Source: Leucocoprinus leucothites (Eukaryota; Basidiomycota; Agaricomycetes; Agaricales; Agaricaceae). From it: a DNA stretch of 64,000 bases. The stretch covers positions 1,178,001 to 1,242,000 of the forward strand of contig JAACJO010000009.1 of assembly GCA_013368445.1 (NCBI GenBank). Reading direction: 5' to 3'. Below are positions 36,883 through 47,804 of this stretch, piece after piece. The notes under the pieces are model-generated. The model was not told the origin of the DNA, made no database searches, and saw only the letters and a list, made by a program, of their open reading frames with translations. A program made the position numbers and the translations under genes. Position 1 is the stretch's first letter. Each line of letters starts with the position of its first letter.

Positions 36883-37250
36883 TACGGTTTATCCTAGATC
36901 TTCTTCAATCGTTTCAACCCCATCGTCAACACCCCCCTTGCGATCTCGTTTCCGCTGAATACTTTGAGATTTCTTGCGAGGCCAAGTAAACTGCATGCTG
37001 CGATGGACCATTTGGTGGGGTCCCATTGATACCACAGATACGCGTTGCAATAGTCCGCTGGGAATTGGTGGTGGAAATTACGATAGCCCCCACCCATAGT
37101 AAGGAGAGCCCTCAGCCAAGAGGAAATGGTCGCGTAGAGAGAGGGTGTCATCATATGGGGTTGAGTCGAGATAGTGAGTAATTGAGTTGATGCAAAAGGT
37201 ATTCTAGAAAAGATTGTACAGTCAGCTGGCAATCTTCAGAACGCCAGCAT
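36883..37250 (-). pseudogene. Truncated 3' fragment of a delta-9 desaturase copy
   Basis: Minus-strand match to the intact desaturase around 27900-28250: SPS/TPSLYATISSWLRALLTMG, GGYRNFHHQFPADYCNAYLW and QWDPTKW, ending LKVFSGNEIARGVLTMGLK then RLKKI and TAG where the intact gene has CAG. The third His box is altered from YHNFHH to YRNFHH. The upstream His boxes and the cytochrome b5 domain are missing. The fragment starts at the unit junction near 36883 and ends near 37250. Confidence 0.85.
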
Positions 37251-37872
37251 GAAACAACCGGATTCACAGAAGGATATAAACTGGTTTGTTAAGACGCGAT
37301 GATAGCGGTGCAAATCACAATCTCATGTGTCATTTTTGATGGTCAGCACAGTGGCATGATGTTTTCGCCCTCTTTCACCACCCCATCTACCATTGCTAGT
37401 CACAGAGTTATCCTGTATTAACCGTGCCCGTCGGCCGGCTTGCAGCTCTACTACTCAGCAATCACACCGAATTTATGACTGGAGCGTTCTCAGCAGAAGA
37501 TAAATGCCCACCACTCCCGATATACCTCGTGAGTACATCACATGAACGTATGGGGAATTAAAACCATCTTCTAATCATAAAATTCCATCAGCTAAAAAGA
37601 AATTTGGGCGGGACTTCCTGTGGATAGTGCGATCGTGGGCTTCGCGGTTTCCTTTCCCCCATCCCATTCCACACGGAATAAATACCTTCCCACATGTCTG
37701 CGAAATACCGCTCTGGTGGAAATATAAGTGCCGAACCAAGTCCTGATCACTATATCAGCACTAGCTCATCGCTCTCAACCGAGAATTCGCGCGAGAGGCA
37801 AGACTCACAGACACCCAAGACTGATAGAAGTTTAATTCAAATCAGCGCGACATTCCTCAAAAACGGAAGATT

Positions 37873-39470
37873 ATGATGAGGCGTATAGTGACAACTTCTT
37901 TCGTTCTGCTTGGTCTGTCAATCGCACTTGGACATGCTGATGTCCTAAGCAATCGGGCGGTGAAACCGAGGGCTGAATCACCTCCGCAAGCTGTCGTACG
38001 TTGCCCAACTACTTCCGTCATTACCACTATCACTTATGCACTCCGGCTTTGCAAGTATAGCTCATTGAACCAAGCTCTTTTGCAGTCCTTCCCGACGATT
38101 TCTCATTTCGTACGGACCCTTCAATCAACACTTCAATCCTACAAACGCCACTCCACCTATCTTCCAAGTCTTCAATGAAGCATTCCTCGACATTCTTGGT
38201 TCCAACGCGTCCATAGCCGAAATTGCGTCTAATGCCACTTTCGCATTCGCACACGAAGCACCGGTATACATTCCGGAAACGGATGAAGTGTTCTTCGCAA
38301 GCGACGAAGGAGTTCCATTAGGGCACAGTGACCTGAATCACAACAACATGGTGTTCAAGCTCAGCTTGGCTAATGCCGAAAGGGCTTTACAAGAAAGTGG
38401 GGGAGAAGCTGTCAATGTTCCTATTACGCATGTACGTTCACATCAAAAAATGTGCAGCTAAGGTTTCCTGAAACTTGAGTAGGTTCCCCTAGATGATAAT
38501 GTTCAAATGACAAACGGCGGCACAGGCCCGTTCAGGGGCAACATAGTCCTTGTCAACACTGGCCGCGGGCCTCGTCCTCCTAATGTTGTACTCGTCAACC
38601 CACAACCACCCAATAATGTTACCGTCCTGCTAAACAATTACTATGGGCGCCAATTCAACTCCCTCAATGACGTGAAAGTACTCCCTGGAACAGATATATT
38701 ATTCTTCACCGACGTCCAGTAAGGATCTCCTCTTCTCTTTTCTTCAGTCTTGTGTGAGTTTCATGATTTTTGTCCCACCAGATATGGCTTCATCAGCGGC
38801 CTCCGTGATGCTCCACTCATGGAGAATCATGTCTACCGACTTGACCCCGACACAGGCGCTGTTCGCGTAGTGGCCACTGATCTCGATAAACCGAATGGAC
38901 TGGCCTTCACTGCTGATGGTCGAACAGTCTACGTGTAAGTCTCTCGTCGAAGTGGTTCGCATTGCACGAAGGGAATATTTCACTCAATGTATTCTTTTGT
39001 TGCAGTTCTGACAGTGGTGCCGCTGGTGGCTCTGTTACTGAGCCTACTACCATGTGAGCTCTGCTTCTCCGATCCAAAGGAATAGTTGATACTAACGTTT
39101 GACGTCAAAACTCTTCAGCTATGTATTCGATGTCGATCCTACCACACACGCGTTTACAAATCGTCGGGTTCTGGCATACGTCGATGCAGGTATTGCAGAT
39201 GGGCTTCAAGTCGATACTGACGGAAATGTGTATAGTGCTTGTTCTGACGGTGTGCATGTACGTCTATTTTTTCACCTGAGATCATAACTCTGAGCAGTAT
39301 GGACCTGATGCACCCTTGTGTAGGTCTTTGCGCCGGACGGAACGCTGCTGGGCAAATTGTTTATAGATATGATAAGTGCAAATTTGGTCTTTGCACCTCC
39401 TAATCGGGTGGTGATGTTGGCTGGGACGAAAGTATTTTTGGCGAAGATTGCAGCGAAGGGTGTGGTTTGA
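37873..39470 (+). pseudogene. SMP-30/gluconolactonase-like gene, copy B, frameshifted
   Basis: About 90% alike by eye to copy A, with the same seven-exon layout and the same signal peptide (MMRRIVTTSFVLLGLSIALG). In exon 2 (from 38061) one base is missing relative to copies A and C within CGTACGGACCCTTCAATCAAC near 38112-38122, shifting the frame away from the conserved NQHFNPTN. All later exons remain open in the ancestral frame: VLVNPQPPNNVTVLLNNYYG, GLAFTADGRTVYV, YVFDVDPTTHAFTNRR, and the end KIAAKGVV with TGA 39468-39470. The loss therefore looks recent, or it is a single-base assembly error. If the frame is intact in reality, the product would be a secreted lactonase like copy A. Confidence 0.75.
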
Positions 39471-39881
39471 TTGGGTGGTTGTTGAACAAAACTTGGAGCC
39501 ACTTAGTAAAAATTGAATATTTACCTTCGAGTCGTATTCGGCGGTATGAGCAACTTTCTGAGGATTTGATTGCACTCGGAAAATTGCTTGTCACCTGGTG
39601 ATGATTCGGGAGGTCGGGTATTGAGAGTAGAAATTGAAAGAAGATAAATAGCAATCCAATGCAAAGAGAAATGAGCATACGAAGGGAAGGGCGGTGCCAA
39701 TATGAGGCAGTACAGTGGTTAATCCTAAATCCGAGACCATCACAAGAATTGGCCATTTGAAAGTGCTACGCGCGTATACTAACGTAGAATCAAAGATGCC
39801 CATTTCCTGGATAGATTTAATAAAAGTATACAGTAACGAGAGAGACGGGCAGACCCAAACCATTTCTTTACCATGAATACC
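39471..39881. other. Convergent intergenic strip, duplicated
   Basis: Aligns with 33358-33798. The minus-strand frames at 39400-39863 correspond to the 169-codon frame of unit 1 but are interrupted by small indels, which supports non-coding status for both. Confidence 0.4.
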
Positions 39882-42312
39882 TCAAGCCTTAAAATAAAAG
39901 CTTATTGACACCCTGGTCACCTTGCGCCTTGGTCCAAGGCAAACGATCAATCGAGTTGACCCATCCGGTAGAATATGTACCAGACGCGACAAGTACTCGT
40001 ACTCCGTCGCATTGGTTTTGATGAACGTATGCTTTCCATGACCTACAGGCGACACAGCTTTTCTGCCAAGTTCAACGTGCACAAGGGATGGGTCCTATTG
40101 AGACGGTGGGTTTATATTGCAAATTGGGCAAAATTTTTAATTACGTGCTCACCACAGAAAAGAGCCAAGGGATGAATGTTGTAGCGTGCTTGTCTATGAA
40201 AGACACGAACTCGAAACAATAATCCGCGAGTATATGCTTCACCTTCTGTACATCATCACCTTTGAGGTTTGTGCATGCAATCAAACCTTGTTGATTCGTG
40301 AAAATTATGAGATCGAGATGTGCGAAACTCGCAAAAGAAGGCTTCCAAGTCAGATCTGCACAAAACATTAGTCAAGATCGTGTATGGAGTCAGAGCTGCG
40401 ACTTACGGCGTGGTAGTAATCGTGGCTCAATGCTATTCCACTGCAAGGAATTGACAACAACATCAAGATGTACAGCCGCTTCGTCAACTGCGTACTCCCT
40501 GGACCGTCTTGGATCTCGGAGGAAATCTCCAAAAGAGGCATGATAAAATTTGATTCGAACCATTGATAGAGAAGTGGAATGAGAAGGGGGTGGGATCCAA
40601 AGGACGGAAGCTAGATGTTTCAAGGAGTTATAATATGCCTCTTGGCTCAGCTGGAGAAGGTTTGCTTGAATAACAGCGCCAAAATACGTCGTTCCGTATA
40701 ATAACTCTAGGCCAAGAATCCGTCGAGTAGTCTGCAATATATCGGCGGGAATCCTAGCCATAATTTCGCGGTACAGAAGATCAAGGGCGTGCAGGGGGTG
40801 CATTTCACTTAGGGAAGTGAAGCCATCGAGATATTTGAGGCATACTTGAAGCCGGCCGGATGGATTACCAGCCACTTCATCACCGACAAAGCGTATTATC
40901 GTTTCGGACACTGCAAACATACCTTTTGCAATGGCTGCTATAGATCTCAGAGCACTTTGAGGCGGCCACGCTGGATCGAGCTGATGTTGATAGCGATGGC
41001 TGATGTGTGCAAACTTTTCGTGCAAGACACGGACGACGTCTTGTTGTGCCTCTTCGTCGTCGACTCTGAGATTTTCGCGCTTGCACGTCGCAGGAAAATC
41101 GGGATCTGTGAACAGATATGTGAAATGCCATTCTGGCCGACTGCAGATCAGCCAGAGTAAGGGGAACATAGGGACCGTTCGGACATGGTCGTTGATCATA
41201 TCGAGAAAGTCACACTGAGCATCCGCGCTGTTGCACTCATCGAGCCCGTCTATGATGATGAGCAACGGCTCGGGAAGGGTTTCAGGGCGTTGGGTCATCA
41301 GGAAGTGAAAAGGTTCGATGATAAGGTCTTTAAATTGCGCTCTACGGTTCTTCTCAAGGATGGTTGGGTCATCAGCCAGACGCCGAGAAATGATGTGTTT
41401 ATATGCTGGAAGTCTTCTCGCAAGCTGGTGCGCAAGTGTCGGAAAGACACAGTCTGGGTCATCGTTGTGATTTGACCTTGAGAGAAAGAGGGCAGCACCA
41501 AGGCGACCTTGAATAATCATCTCTTCTGCTATTGTTTGCGCAAGGGCGGATTTTCCAGTTCCGGCAGGACCTAATAACCAAAGCATCCGCCAATGATTCC
41601 CAGGGGCACGAAGTAACCACTTGGATATATGATCTCTAGTGGTTTTCCGAGTCTCGGGATGGCATCTTGGTGCAGGATCGCGAGCAGCTGAATTCACTTC
41701 GGCTCCTGCCATTCGCTTTACCGAGAGGATGTGGAACACTACAGACCATTTGATAAGAAATATGACGGAGGAAAGGCGAATCAGGCGAACCAGAAGACCC
41801 AGCGTGAATGATTTGTGATATGAAAGTCGAGTTATTGATCACAAAATCGTGAGCATTCCGGAAGAAGCCGCCTCCAAAATTATCTAAACACAAAGATAAT
41901 TGAAGTGGCGAGGAGGCGCAGATATCGAGTGAGTGCACATACCATCAGCGAAACTTGTGGTAATGTTATAGAATGCTCCATACTGGGCGTTCAAAGATGG
42001 AATGGGCCCATTGGTAGGCTCCCAAGCTGTAATCCCAGTAGGCACACGTACAAAAACTGTAGAACATGAGCGTACCTGTGGGAGGTGAAGCGAAAACTGA
42101 GATCCTTGCTCCCCTGTTAATTTGGGGTAAGTTCTGGCTCGGACTAGCTGGTCCATCAACAAGCATATCTAAGTTCGAAGTGGGTGTCAGAATGTTGACT
42201 TGAAGCTTCAGAAGCAGTTAATCTACCTTCAGTGTCCGGGACACCCTCAAAGACTGGTAATGGTAGACCAATGTCCTCGCTCAGGGGAAGTTGCCTTCGA
42301 GCAGCGTCCATC
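39882..42312 (-). CDS. NACHT-domain STAND NTPase (NLR-like), copy C (unit 2)
   Basis: Start proposed at 42312: MDAARRQLPLSEDIGLPLPV, then an intron near 42214-42159 to an exon starting DMLVDGPASPSQNLPQ. The exon limits between 42160 and 41950 are unresolved. An exon near 41880 reads FFRNAHDFVINNSTFIS, as in copy A. The main exon (to about 40407) has AGAEVNSAARDPAPRCHPET, Walker A GPAGTGKSAL, LGAALFLSRSNHNDDPD, Walker B LLIIIDGLDECN and LLWLICSRPEWHFTYLFTD. It ends at a GTAAGT donor. Then LTWKPSFASFAHLDLIIF to PWLFSV (40355-40145) and a last exon, PSLVHVELGRKAVSP onward, to the stop at 39882. No recognisable repeat domain at the C-terminus. Open throughout, unlike its unit 1 relative. Confidence 0.75.
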
Positions 42313-43122
42313 GACGATATCTAAGTATAGTAGTAAAATCTTCAGTTCCTACAGGTATCGCTTCCTTATATTCTGTGATTCTGGTAGCAAGGATCTGCGA
42401 AGGTGGTGGTGGTGTGCACAAAAGTTGACGTTGAGAGATTGTACCAGCGGACCACACAGCTCATTGATCCTTATGGAGATACCCGATCCATTAATCTAAA
42501 TCTTGTCTGTTCCGTTACCTATAATTTACAGCTATTCTGGGCACTGGTTCAAGCTCTTATTCACCACAACTTCGAGTCCATCAAAGACTTGCTGGCCTCG
42601 ACACTCGTCGACGAGATACACACATTCACCGGCGCTACATCGGCACACAGGGACGATCATGGATCTTTTACACTCGACTTTACACTCCGAGGACACCACT
42701 GGCCTCGAATATCAACCCGTCTTGTTCTTGCACCTCATATGTCCCATAATGCACCATGCAGCATGTCTCGCCGCCCTCTAGGCTAGCACATCCTCGTCAC
42801 ACCTCTCGCATTACGCTCACTAATCGTCACTGCGGCGACCGGCACAAACGTTCCTATAGAGGCTTGAGCGCATTATACAAGTCACTTCATTGGGTTGAAC
42901 ACGAGCGACGGCGCATTGGACGCTCATGGTACTTCACAACATGACCTTGAATTTCTTCTAGCCTTCAGGAGGCGGAAACTGCACCCCACCCTTCGGTTTA
43001 CGTATACGGCGCCTTTTGCCAAACGTAAATTAAACAACTGCCGTGGTTGCCGTGTTGCGGCTGAGCCGCACTCTCATTTCCTCCTAAACACCAACTCATT
43101 GTTCAGCCTCGTGGACGCCAGA
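42313..43122. promoter_or_regulatory. Divergent promoter of NACHT copy C and lactonase C
   Basis: About 0.8 kb between two divergent starts. 42600-43122 is conserved at 36085-36882. The most conserved parts are GCGCATTATACAAGTCACTT near 42870 and a palindrome-like TTTACGTATACGG...CCAAACGTAAA near 42997-43028, where TTTACGT and ACGTAAA form an inverted repeat about 115 bp before the ATG. The small plus-strand frames here (42403-42786) have no family resemblance. Confidence 0.4.
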
Positions 43123-44658
43123 ATGCGTGCACTGGCAGTGTTATCCGGACTGGTTTGTGTTGTCTTATGCTCAAGCTTAGCTGAGAATGCAACAAACATT
43201 GTTGTACGTCCATTACCTCATTATCATCAACACCAGCCGCTGAAATACCCTCACAAACAGGTTATCGACCCAAAATCATTCGCAGTCCTCCCTCAAGACT
43301 ACCCATTTCGCACAGACCCCTTCACTCAGCTATTCAACCCAACAAACACATCCACGCCCATCTTCCAAGTCTTCAATCCATCATTCCTTGACCTCCTTGG
43401 ACCCAACCCTTCAATCCACCAAATAGCCTCCAACGGCTCTGCTGCATTTGCTCACGAAGCACCGGTTTACGTTCCTGAAACGGACGAGGTCTTCTTCTCG
43501 AGCAATGGTGGTAGCGATGTGACTAGACCTGGATGGGTTTCGAAAATCAGTTTAAGTGAAGCTGAGAGGTTGCTTGAAGAGAGCGGGGGTGGAGATGTTA
43601 ATGTGACTGTCACTGAGGTCAGTGCCGGATCCTCGTGGTTTTCGTGTGTATCTTTCCAATGATTGGTTTCGGCAACAGGTCTCCTTGGATGACAGTATAC
43701 AAGAGGTCAATGGCGGCACTGGGCTATTCAATGGTGATCTTGTTTTCGCGACCCAAGGCCGAGGTTCAATCCCTCCAAGCGTTGCTCTCGTCAACCCTCA
43801 AGAACCATACAACTCCACTATCCTTCTAAACAACTTCTATGGACGCCAGTTCAACTCGCTAAATGACGTCAAGATCCTCCCTGGCACCGATATGATTTTC
43901 TTCGTGGACGACATGTACGTTCCCCCTTGTACCTCTGCTCAAGTTTGCTGATCATTTTGCCAAATAGATACGGATACCTCAGCGGCGTCCGTCCAGCTCC
44001 AACCATGTTTCAAAGTCAAATATACCGATTCGATCCGGAATTGGGCACAGTACGCGCTGTCGCGACGGACTTCGTTGAAGCGAATGGACTAGCGTTTGAT
44101 GGAGATGGCAAGATCGCATATGTGTAAGATTGTCTCTCTGCATTAAAACATAAGATTCGATTACTCACTTGACCTAACCTTCGGCTGCGTTATACATGTA
44201 GCACTGATACCGGCGCCGCTGGTCGTTCTCTGAATGCCACTGGTCCTACAACTATGTAAGTCTGGTGATGAATCGATTAGTTCTCGAGATCTCATGCGAA
44301 CTACTAACAATTGTAGATATGCATTCGACGTCGATGTAAAGACGCACACATTCACAAACCGCAGGATATTCGCATACGTCGACGCCGGTATTCCTGATGG
44401 TGTCCAAGTCGATACCGAAGGGAACGTGTGGGCTGCATGTTGGGACGGTGTCCAGGTCTGTCACAACTCTGTCAAGTTTTGGTGCCGTATACTGATGATT
44501 ACTAATTCTAGGTCTTTTCACCAGATGGTGCGCTTCTGGGGAAGGTCTTCCTTAATACGCTATCTGCAAATTTCATCTTTGCTCCCCCAAATCGTTTGGT
44601 CATTTTGGCTGAGACAAAGATCTATTTGGCGCGTATTGCAGCAAAGGGAGTGGTGTAA
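43123..44658 (+). CDS. Secreted SMP-30/gluconolactonase-like beta-propeller protein, copy C (intact)
   Basis: Seven exons: 43123-43203, 43261-43617, 43679-43914, 43968-44123, 44202-44255, 44317-44455, 44512-44658. MRALAVLSGLVCVVLCSSLA is the signal peptide. Conserved blocks follow: FAHEAPVYVPETDEVFFSSN, VNPQEPYNSTILLNNFYG, FNSLNDVKILPGTDMIFFVD, ANGLAFDGDGKIAYV, YAFDVDVKTHTFTNRR, DAGIPDGVQVDTEGNVW, FAPPNRLVILAETK, ending RIAAKGVV. Intron positions equal those of copies A and B, but the sequence is more diverged, so this is the older paralogue. The first intron (57 nt) is a multiple of three with no stop, so its retention would add 19 residues. Likely a calcium-dependent lactone hydrolase acting outside the cell; the substrate is unknown. 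Confidence 0.85.
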
Positions 44659-44957
44659 AGGGGTGGTCGAGAAAGGGGCTTTAATTTCGTTATTGAGTAC
44701 TGCTACAGAGTGTCTCCTGGCCTACAAGCGTAGGATGGAATATCCGTACACTAGGTTACGTGATTCTTCTTCTAATTCAGGACCCTACTCGGAGTGGTTG
44801 ATACACGACTGACCATCACGCTTCATAAATGAGTATTACGAAGCTTGAAGAAAGTTAAAGCCTCCAAAAGTTTACAATCCTGCTCATAAACTCTTTCCCT
44901 CTCGTATTGAATTCTACGCAGACCTTTCTACCGCTTGAATCAGGGATGCGCCTGCTC

Positions 44958-45983
44958 TCAGCCCCGACCCACTGCGTGTGGCTCTTCACATGATAACTTG
45001 CCGGAATCTCGGGATTGGGTGTACCCAAAGACACTGTGACTGTGACCGGGCTCGGCGCATACGATACAGACAGCGGAGGTCGAGACTCTGTTGTTGCCTG
45101 ACGGAAAGGGCTTTGATTGAAAAGGTTTAAAAACAGATTTATTGGACGACGGTTTCCTGCTAGAGCTGGGAGGGCGGACGGTAGAAGGGCCGGTCATGCT
45201 CTCCTGCAATTTCAGTTCCATTTCACGAACAAAGCTGGCCATTTTCAAAGAAAGGAGGTAGCTGGAAAAGTCAAATGCCACGTTCTGAGTGATTCGATCG
45301 GATCGGAGGCTCAATTCCGTCCTCTTCCAAAAATCATAAAGGTCACCGGCCTCCGCTCGTTTGAAAAAGTTGAAATGTTGCCTCCAACCTTGAGTCCAAG
45401 TCCCATCCTGCTCCTTATCTCTTTGGCCTTCAAAGTGAATATACTGCTCCCCAGCGATATAAAATTCCGAGTAAGAAATGGAGCCTTCCTCGCCGAATAT
45501 CTTGGTTAATGCTGCGATATCGAGAATAGGCGCTCCTTTAGAGCCGTCAGCGGCATACGTCTTTTTAAGATTCATAGTGGGGAAGTGGATATCCACATAT
45601 CGGATGTTTTTGTGGAGAAAGAAAGGAAGGGGAATGACGGCGTTTGTATTTGCGGTCATAAAATAAATATCATGGAAAGCACATTGCTCTCCGAATGGCG
45701 AGTACGGAATCAAGCTGTCCCCGTTTTTATGACGACGTTTAGCCTCTCTTGCTGCGTCATCCCCCAGGAGGTTGGCTTTCCTCTTTTCTTGGGCCTTGCG
45801 TCGTTCTTGAGTGGACAGAGGGGATGGGTTTTGAGAGATCTGGGTCGGCTGGGGCCGTCCGTCCAGTGGCATTTCGGTCATGGTTGAGTATATGCGCGTG
45901 AAACGAAGTCGAGAATACTCTGGAAGGTCAATAAATACGTTTCTGTGCGTGGAGTGGGGTGAAAATAAAATGCTAGCGTGCAC
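44958..45983 (-). mobile_element. Retroelement gag-like ORF, isolated
   Basis: A 341-codon frame; ATG 45881 (MTEMPLDGRPQ) is the more likely start. A charged N-terminus (RRKAQEKRKANLLGDDAARE) leads to a domain with GSISYSEFYIAGEQYIHFEG, then W.QHFNFF and an aromatic/Arg-rich stretch. A basic Ser/Pro linker precedes a zinc-knuckle-like CIVCAEPGH (Cx2Cx4H) whose last Cys is not at the expected place. This layout matches gag-like ORFs of mushroom retroelements (DIRS/Ngaro-like or related). No reverse transcriptase or recombinase follows; the next gene downstream is the convergent lactonase C, 300 bp away. Remnant of an element, perhaps domesticated, since the frame is fully open. Confidence 0.5.
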
Positions 45984-46635
45984 TGGCAGCGAGATCCTTG
46001 GGCTGATGAGACAGTAATTAAAGAGACGCGTACTGATAATTGATGCGTATGTTACGCGTTATTTGTACATATTTGTTCTGATCCGCTGATGGGAAGGTCG
46101 TGGGGAAACGAAGATGCTTCAAGACAAGAAAGTTCGAAGTCCATTTCACGCCATCATCCGAGCTCGAGAATCGATATCCATGCTTCTTGTCAACTGCTGC
46201 GAGGTTCCATATTCGATGTCACTTTACTTATTACACTATTAATATGTTCTTCACAAAATCAGTCTGACTCGAACAAAATTTGGCCACCTGTGGCCCCTGA
46301 GCAATCTTCCACGGGTCGTGTACTTGTCGCTCTACTCTCGAGCTTCTGGCAGGGAACGTTGCGCTCCACACATCATCCCAAAAACTGCTTCTATCTAGAG
46401 CTGTGCTCAGATTCGGATGGATTACGCCACTTAGCCCATAATTAAACCAACGACAGCGCCGCGCTATGACCGCGAGGACATGGTGACGCTCGAATGGTGG
46501 CATGAGGACGATCATGCATCATGAATGCGGTGGTTCTGGCTTTTAACTCTTCCGCAGCTTGATACATAGGGCTGAATCTTTCTTCGCCAACCTTGTTTTG
46601 AAGCAAACACCCAGTCCAATCACTTTACCTAAACC
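45984..46635. other. Intergenic, no supported gene
   Basis: Divergent interval between the gag-like ORF (minus) and the GTPase (plus). Frames at 46089-46445 and 46231-46515 overlap on opposite strands and neither resembles a known protein. Confidence 0.35.
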
Positions 46636-47804
46636 ATGGGGGCCATTGGCAGCTCTAGACATCGCCGACCGGATGCTATTATCATCGTGTAAGCAAGTAC
46701 CTTAACACTCGTCCACAAAGTATGGCAGTCTGAATGGTCCCCAAGTGTTTGCGGGAAGGCTGGAGCGGGTAAAAGTACTGTAAGTTCCAAGCAATTACGT
46801 CCTTGCGGCATTATATGAGGCTGACGAGAGTTTCCAGTTCATTAACACCGCAACCAGGTCAACTACCATGCCAGTAAACCACTCTCAGTCACCGCAGAGA
46901 AGCTCAGACGTGCTACACGCTGCTATCGGGGATCTCGGACGTGTGAGGTTTAAGGACGGGATTATATTCCTCGAGGTGCCCTCGCTAGTTTCATTAGAGC
47001 TCGAGGAAGAGACTTCTGTGGAGCAGGACCTACAGACGCTGCTTGAAAGTTTGTCAGTTGACTTTATCTGGATGGGCCACTGCTGGAAGGCTTATGGTTT
47101 TTAGGCGAAATGACTTCAGACACATAAGGATATGTGGACTCCTGTATCTTCATCCAATAACAGATATCGACTACCCGGATTCCCGTGCCCGTTACTGGGC
47201 CCTACTCACAAGACTTCGGAGGAACAGATATATCGACCAACTCCCGGGTACCGTGGTGTTGGTCACGACAAAGTGGGAAAGCTCACATTCGCAAGCTTCA
47301 AGCTATCAGCTTGAAACCCAGCGGAAAAGACAAAAAGAGCTCCGGATGTACTGGCATAGATTGCCCAGGGAACCTGTATCATCAATCGTCATGTCCTTTC
47401 ACGAATATTTCGAAAGGGCATGGCTGATCATCGCAGCGTCGACAGAGCTGCGAGATGGAGATATTCTTCGCCGGGCGATTGTAAAGGAAGGAAAGAGACG
47501 GGAATGGGAGAAGTGGGACGAGGCGGAGAGTAAATGGGAGTGGGAACATGAGAAGCGGATGGCAGGAGAGAAGGAGCTGGCAAGAATAAAAAGTGGGAAG
47601 AAATTGGATAAGGGAGTAGATAAAGAGGGTGCGCCTGGCAAGATTGTTAAATATGATGTAGAGAAGAGTATAGAAGTGGAAGGAGATGGTCTTGGAGGGT
47701 GTGGGAGTAGCAAAGGGAAGGGTAGGAGTAGCAAAGGGAAAGGTAGGAGGAAAAAGGGCAGTAGAAGTGACATGAACATAATTACAGTGGAACTCCGTGC
47801 TTAG
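46636..47804 (+). CDS. AIG1/septin-like P-loop GTPase, G3 motif missing
   Basis: Four exons, 46636-46688, 46746-46779, 46838-47052 and 47105-47804, giving 333 residues with continuous phase. The P-loop is created by splicing: IIIVVCGKAGAGKST at residues 15-29 (GxxxxGKST). Where the family has its DTPG-type G3 motif this protein has FLEVPSL, so the Mg/gamma-phosphate aspartate is absent. ICGLLYLHPITDIDYPDSRA (family: GIIYLHRI.D) and the G4-like VVLVTTKWE (TKxD replaced by TKWE) follow. The C-terminal third is a charged coiled coil (WEKWDEAESKWEWEHEKRMA) ending in a Lys/Gly/Ser tail with the repeat SSKGKGR. It probably binds nucleotide but hydrolysis is doubtful. Relatives are expanded in Agaricomycetes and of unknown function. 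Confidence 0.72.
47702..47745 (+). repeat. Short tandem repeat in the GTPase C-terminus
   Basis: Two near-identical 21-24 bp copies of AGTAGCAAAGGGAAGGGTAGG encode the doubled SSKGKGR(R). In-frame expansion of a basic tail. Confidence 0.6.

Larger units (their letters stand above)
27900..43140. repeat. Tandem segmental duplication (two degraded units)
   Basis: Unit 1 runs from the desaturase to about 36882, unit 2 from 36883 to past 43140. Matching blocks seen by eye: 27910-28250 with 36890-37250; 31095-33400 with 37265-39520; 33800-33965 with 39885-40078; 34921-35325 with 40090-40485; 35326-36085 with 41050-41810; 36085-36882 with 42600-43140. Both units are in the same orientation, so this is a direct tandem duplication. 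Later indels, and the mobile element in unit 1, explain the changing offset between the copies (about 6.1 kb at the lactonases, 5.7 kb at the NACHT genes, 9 kb at the desaturases). Confidence 0.8.
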
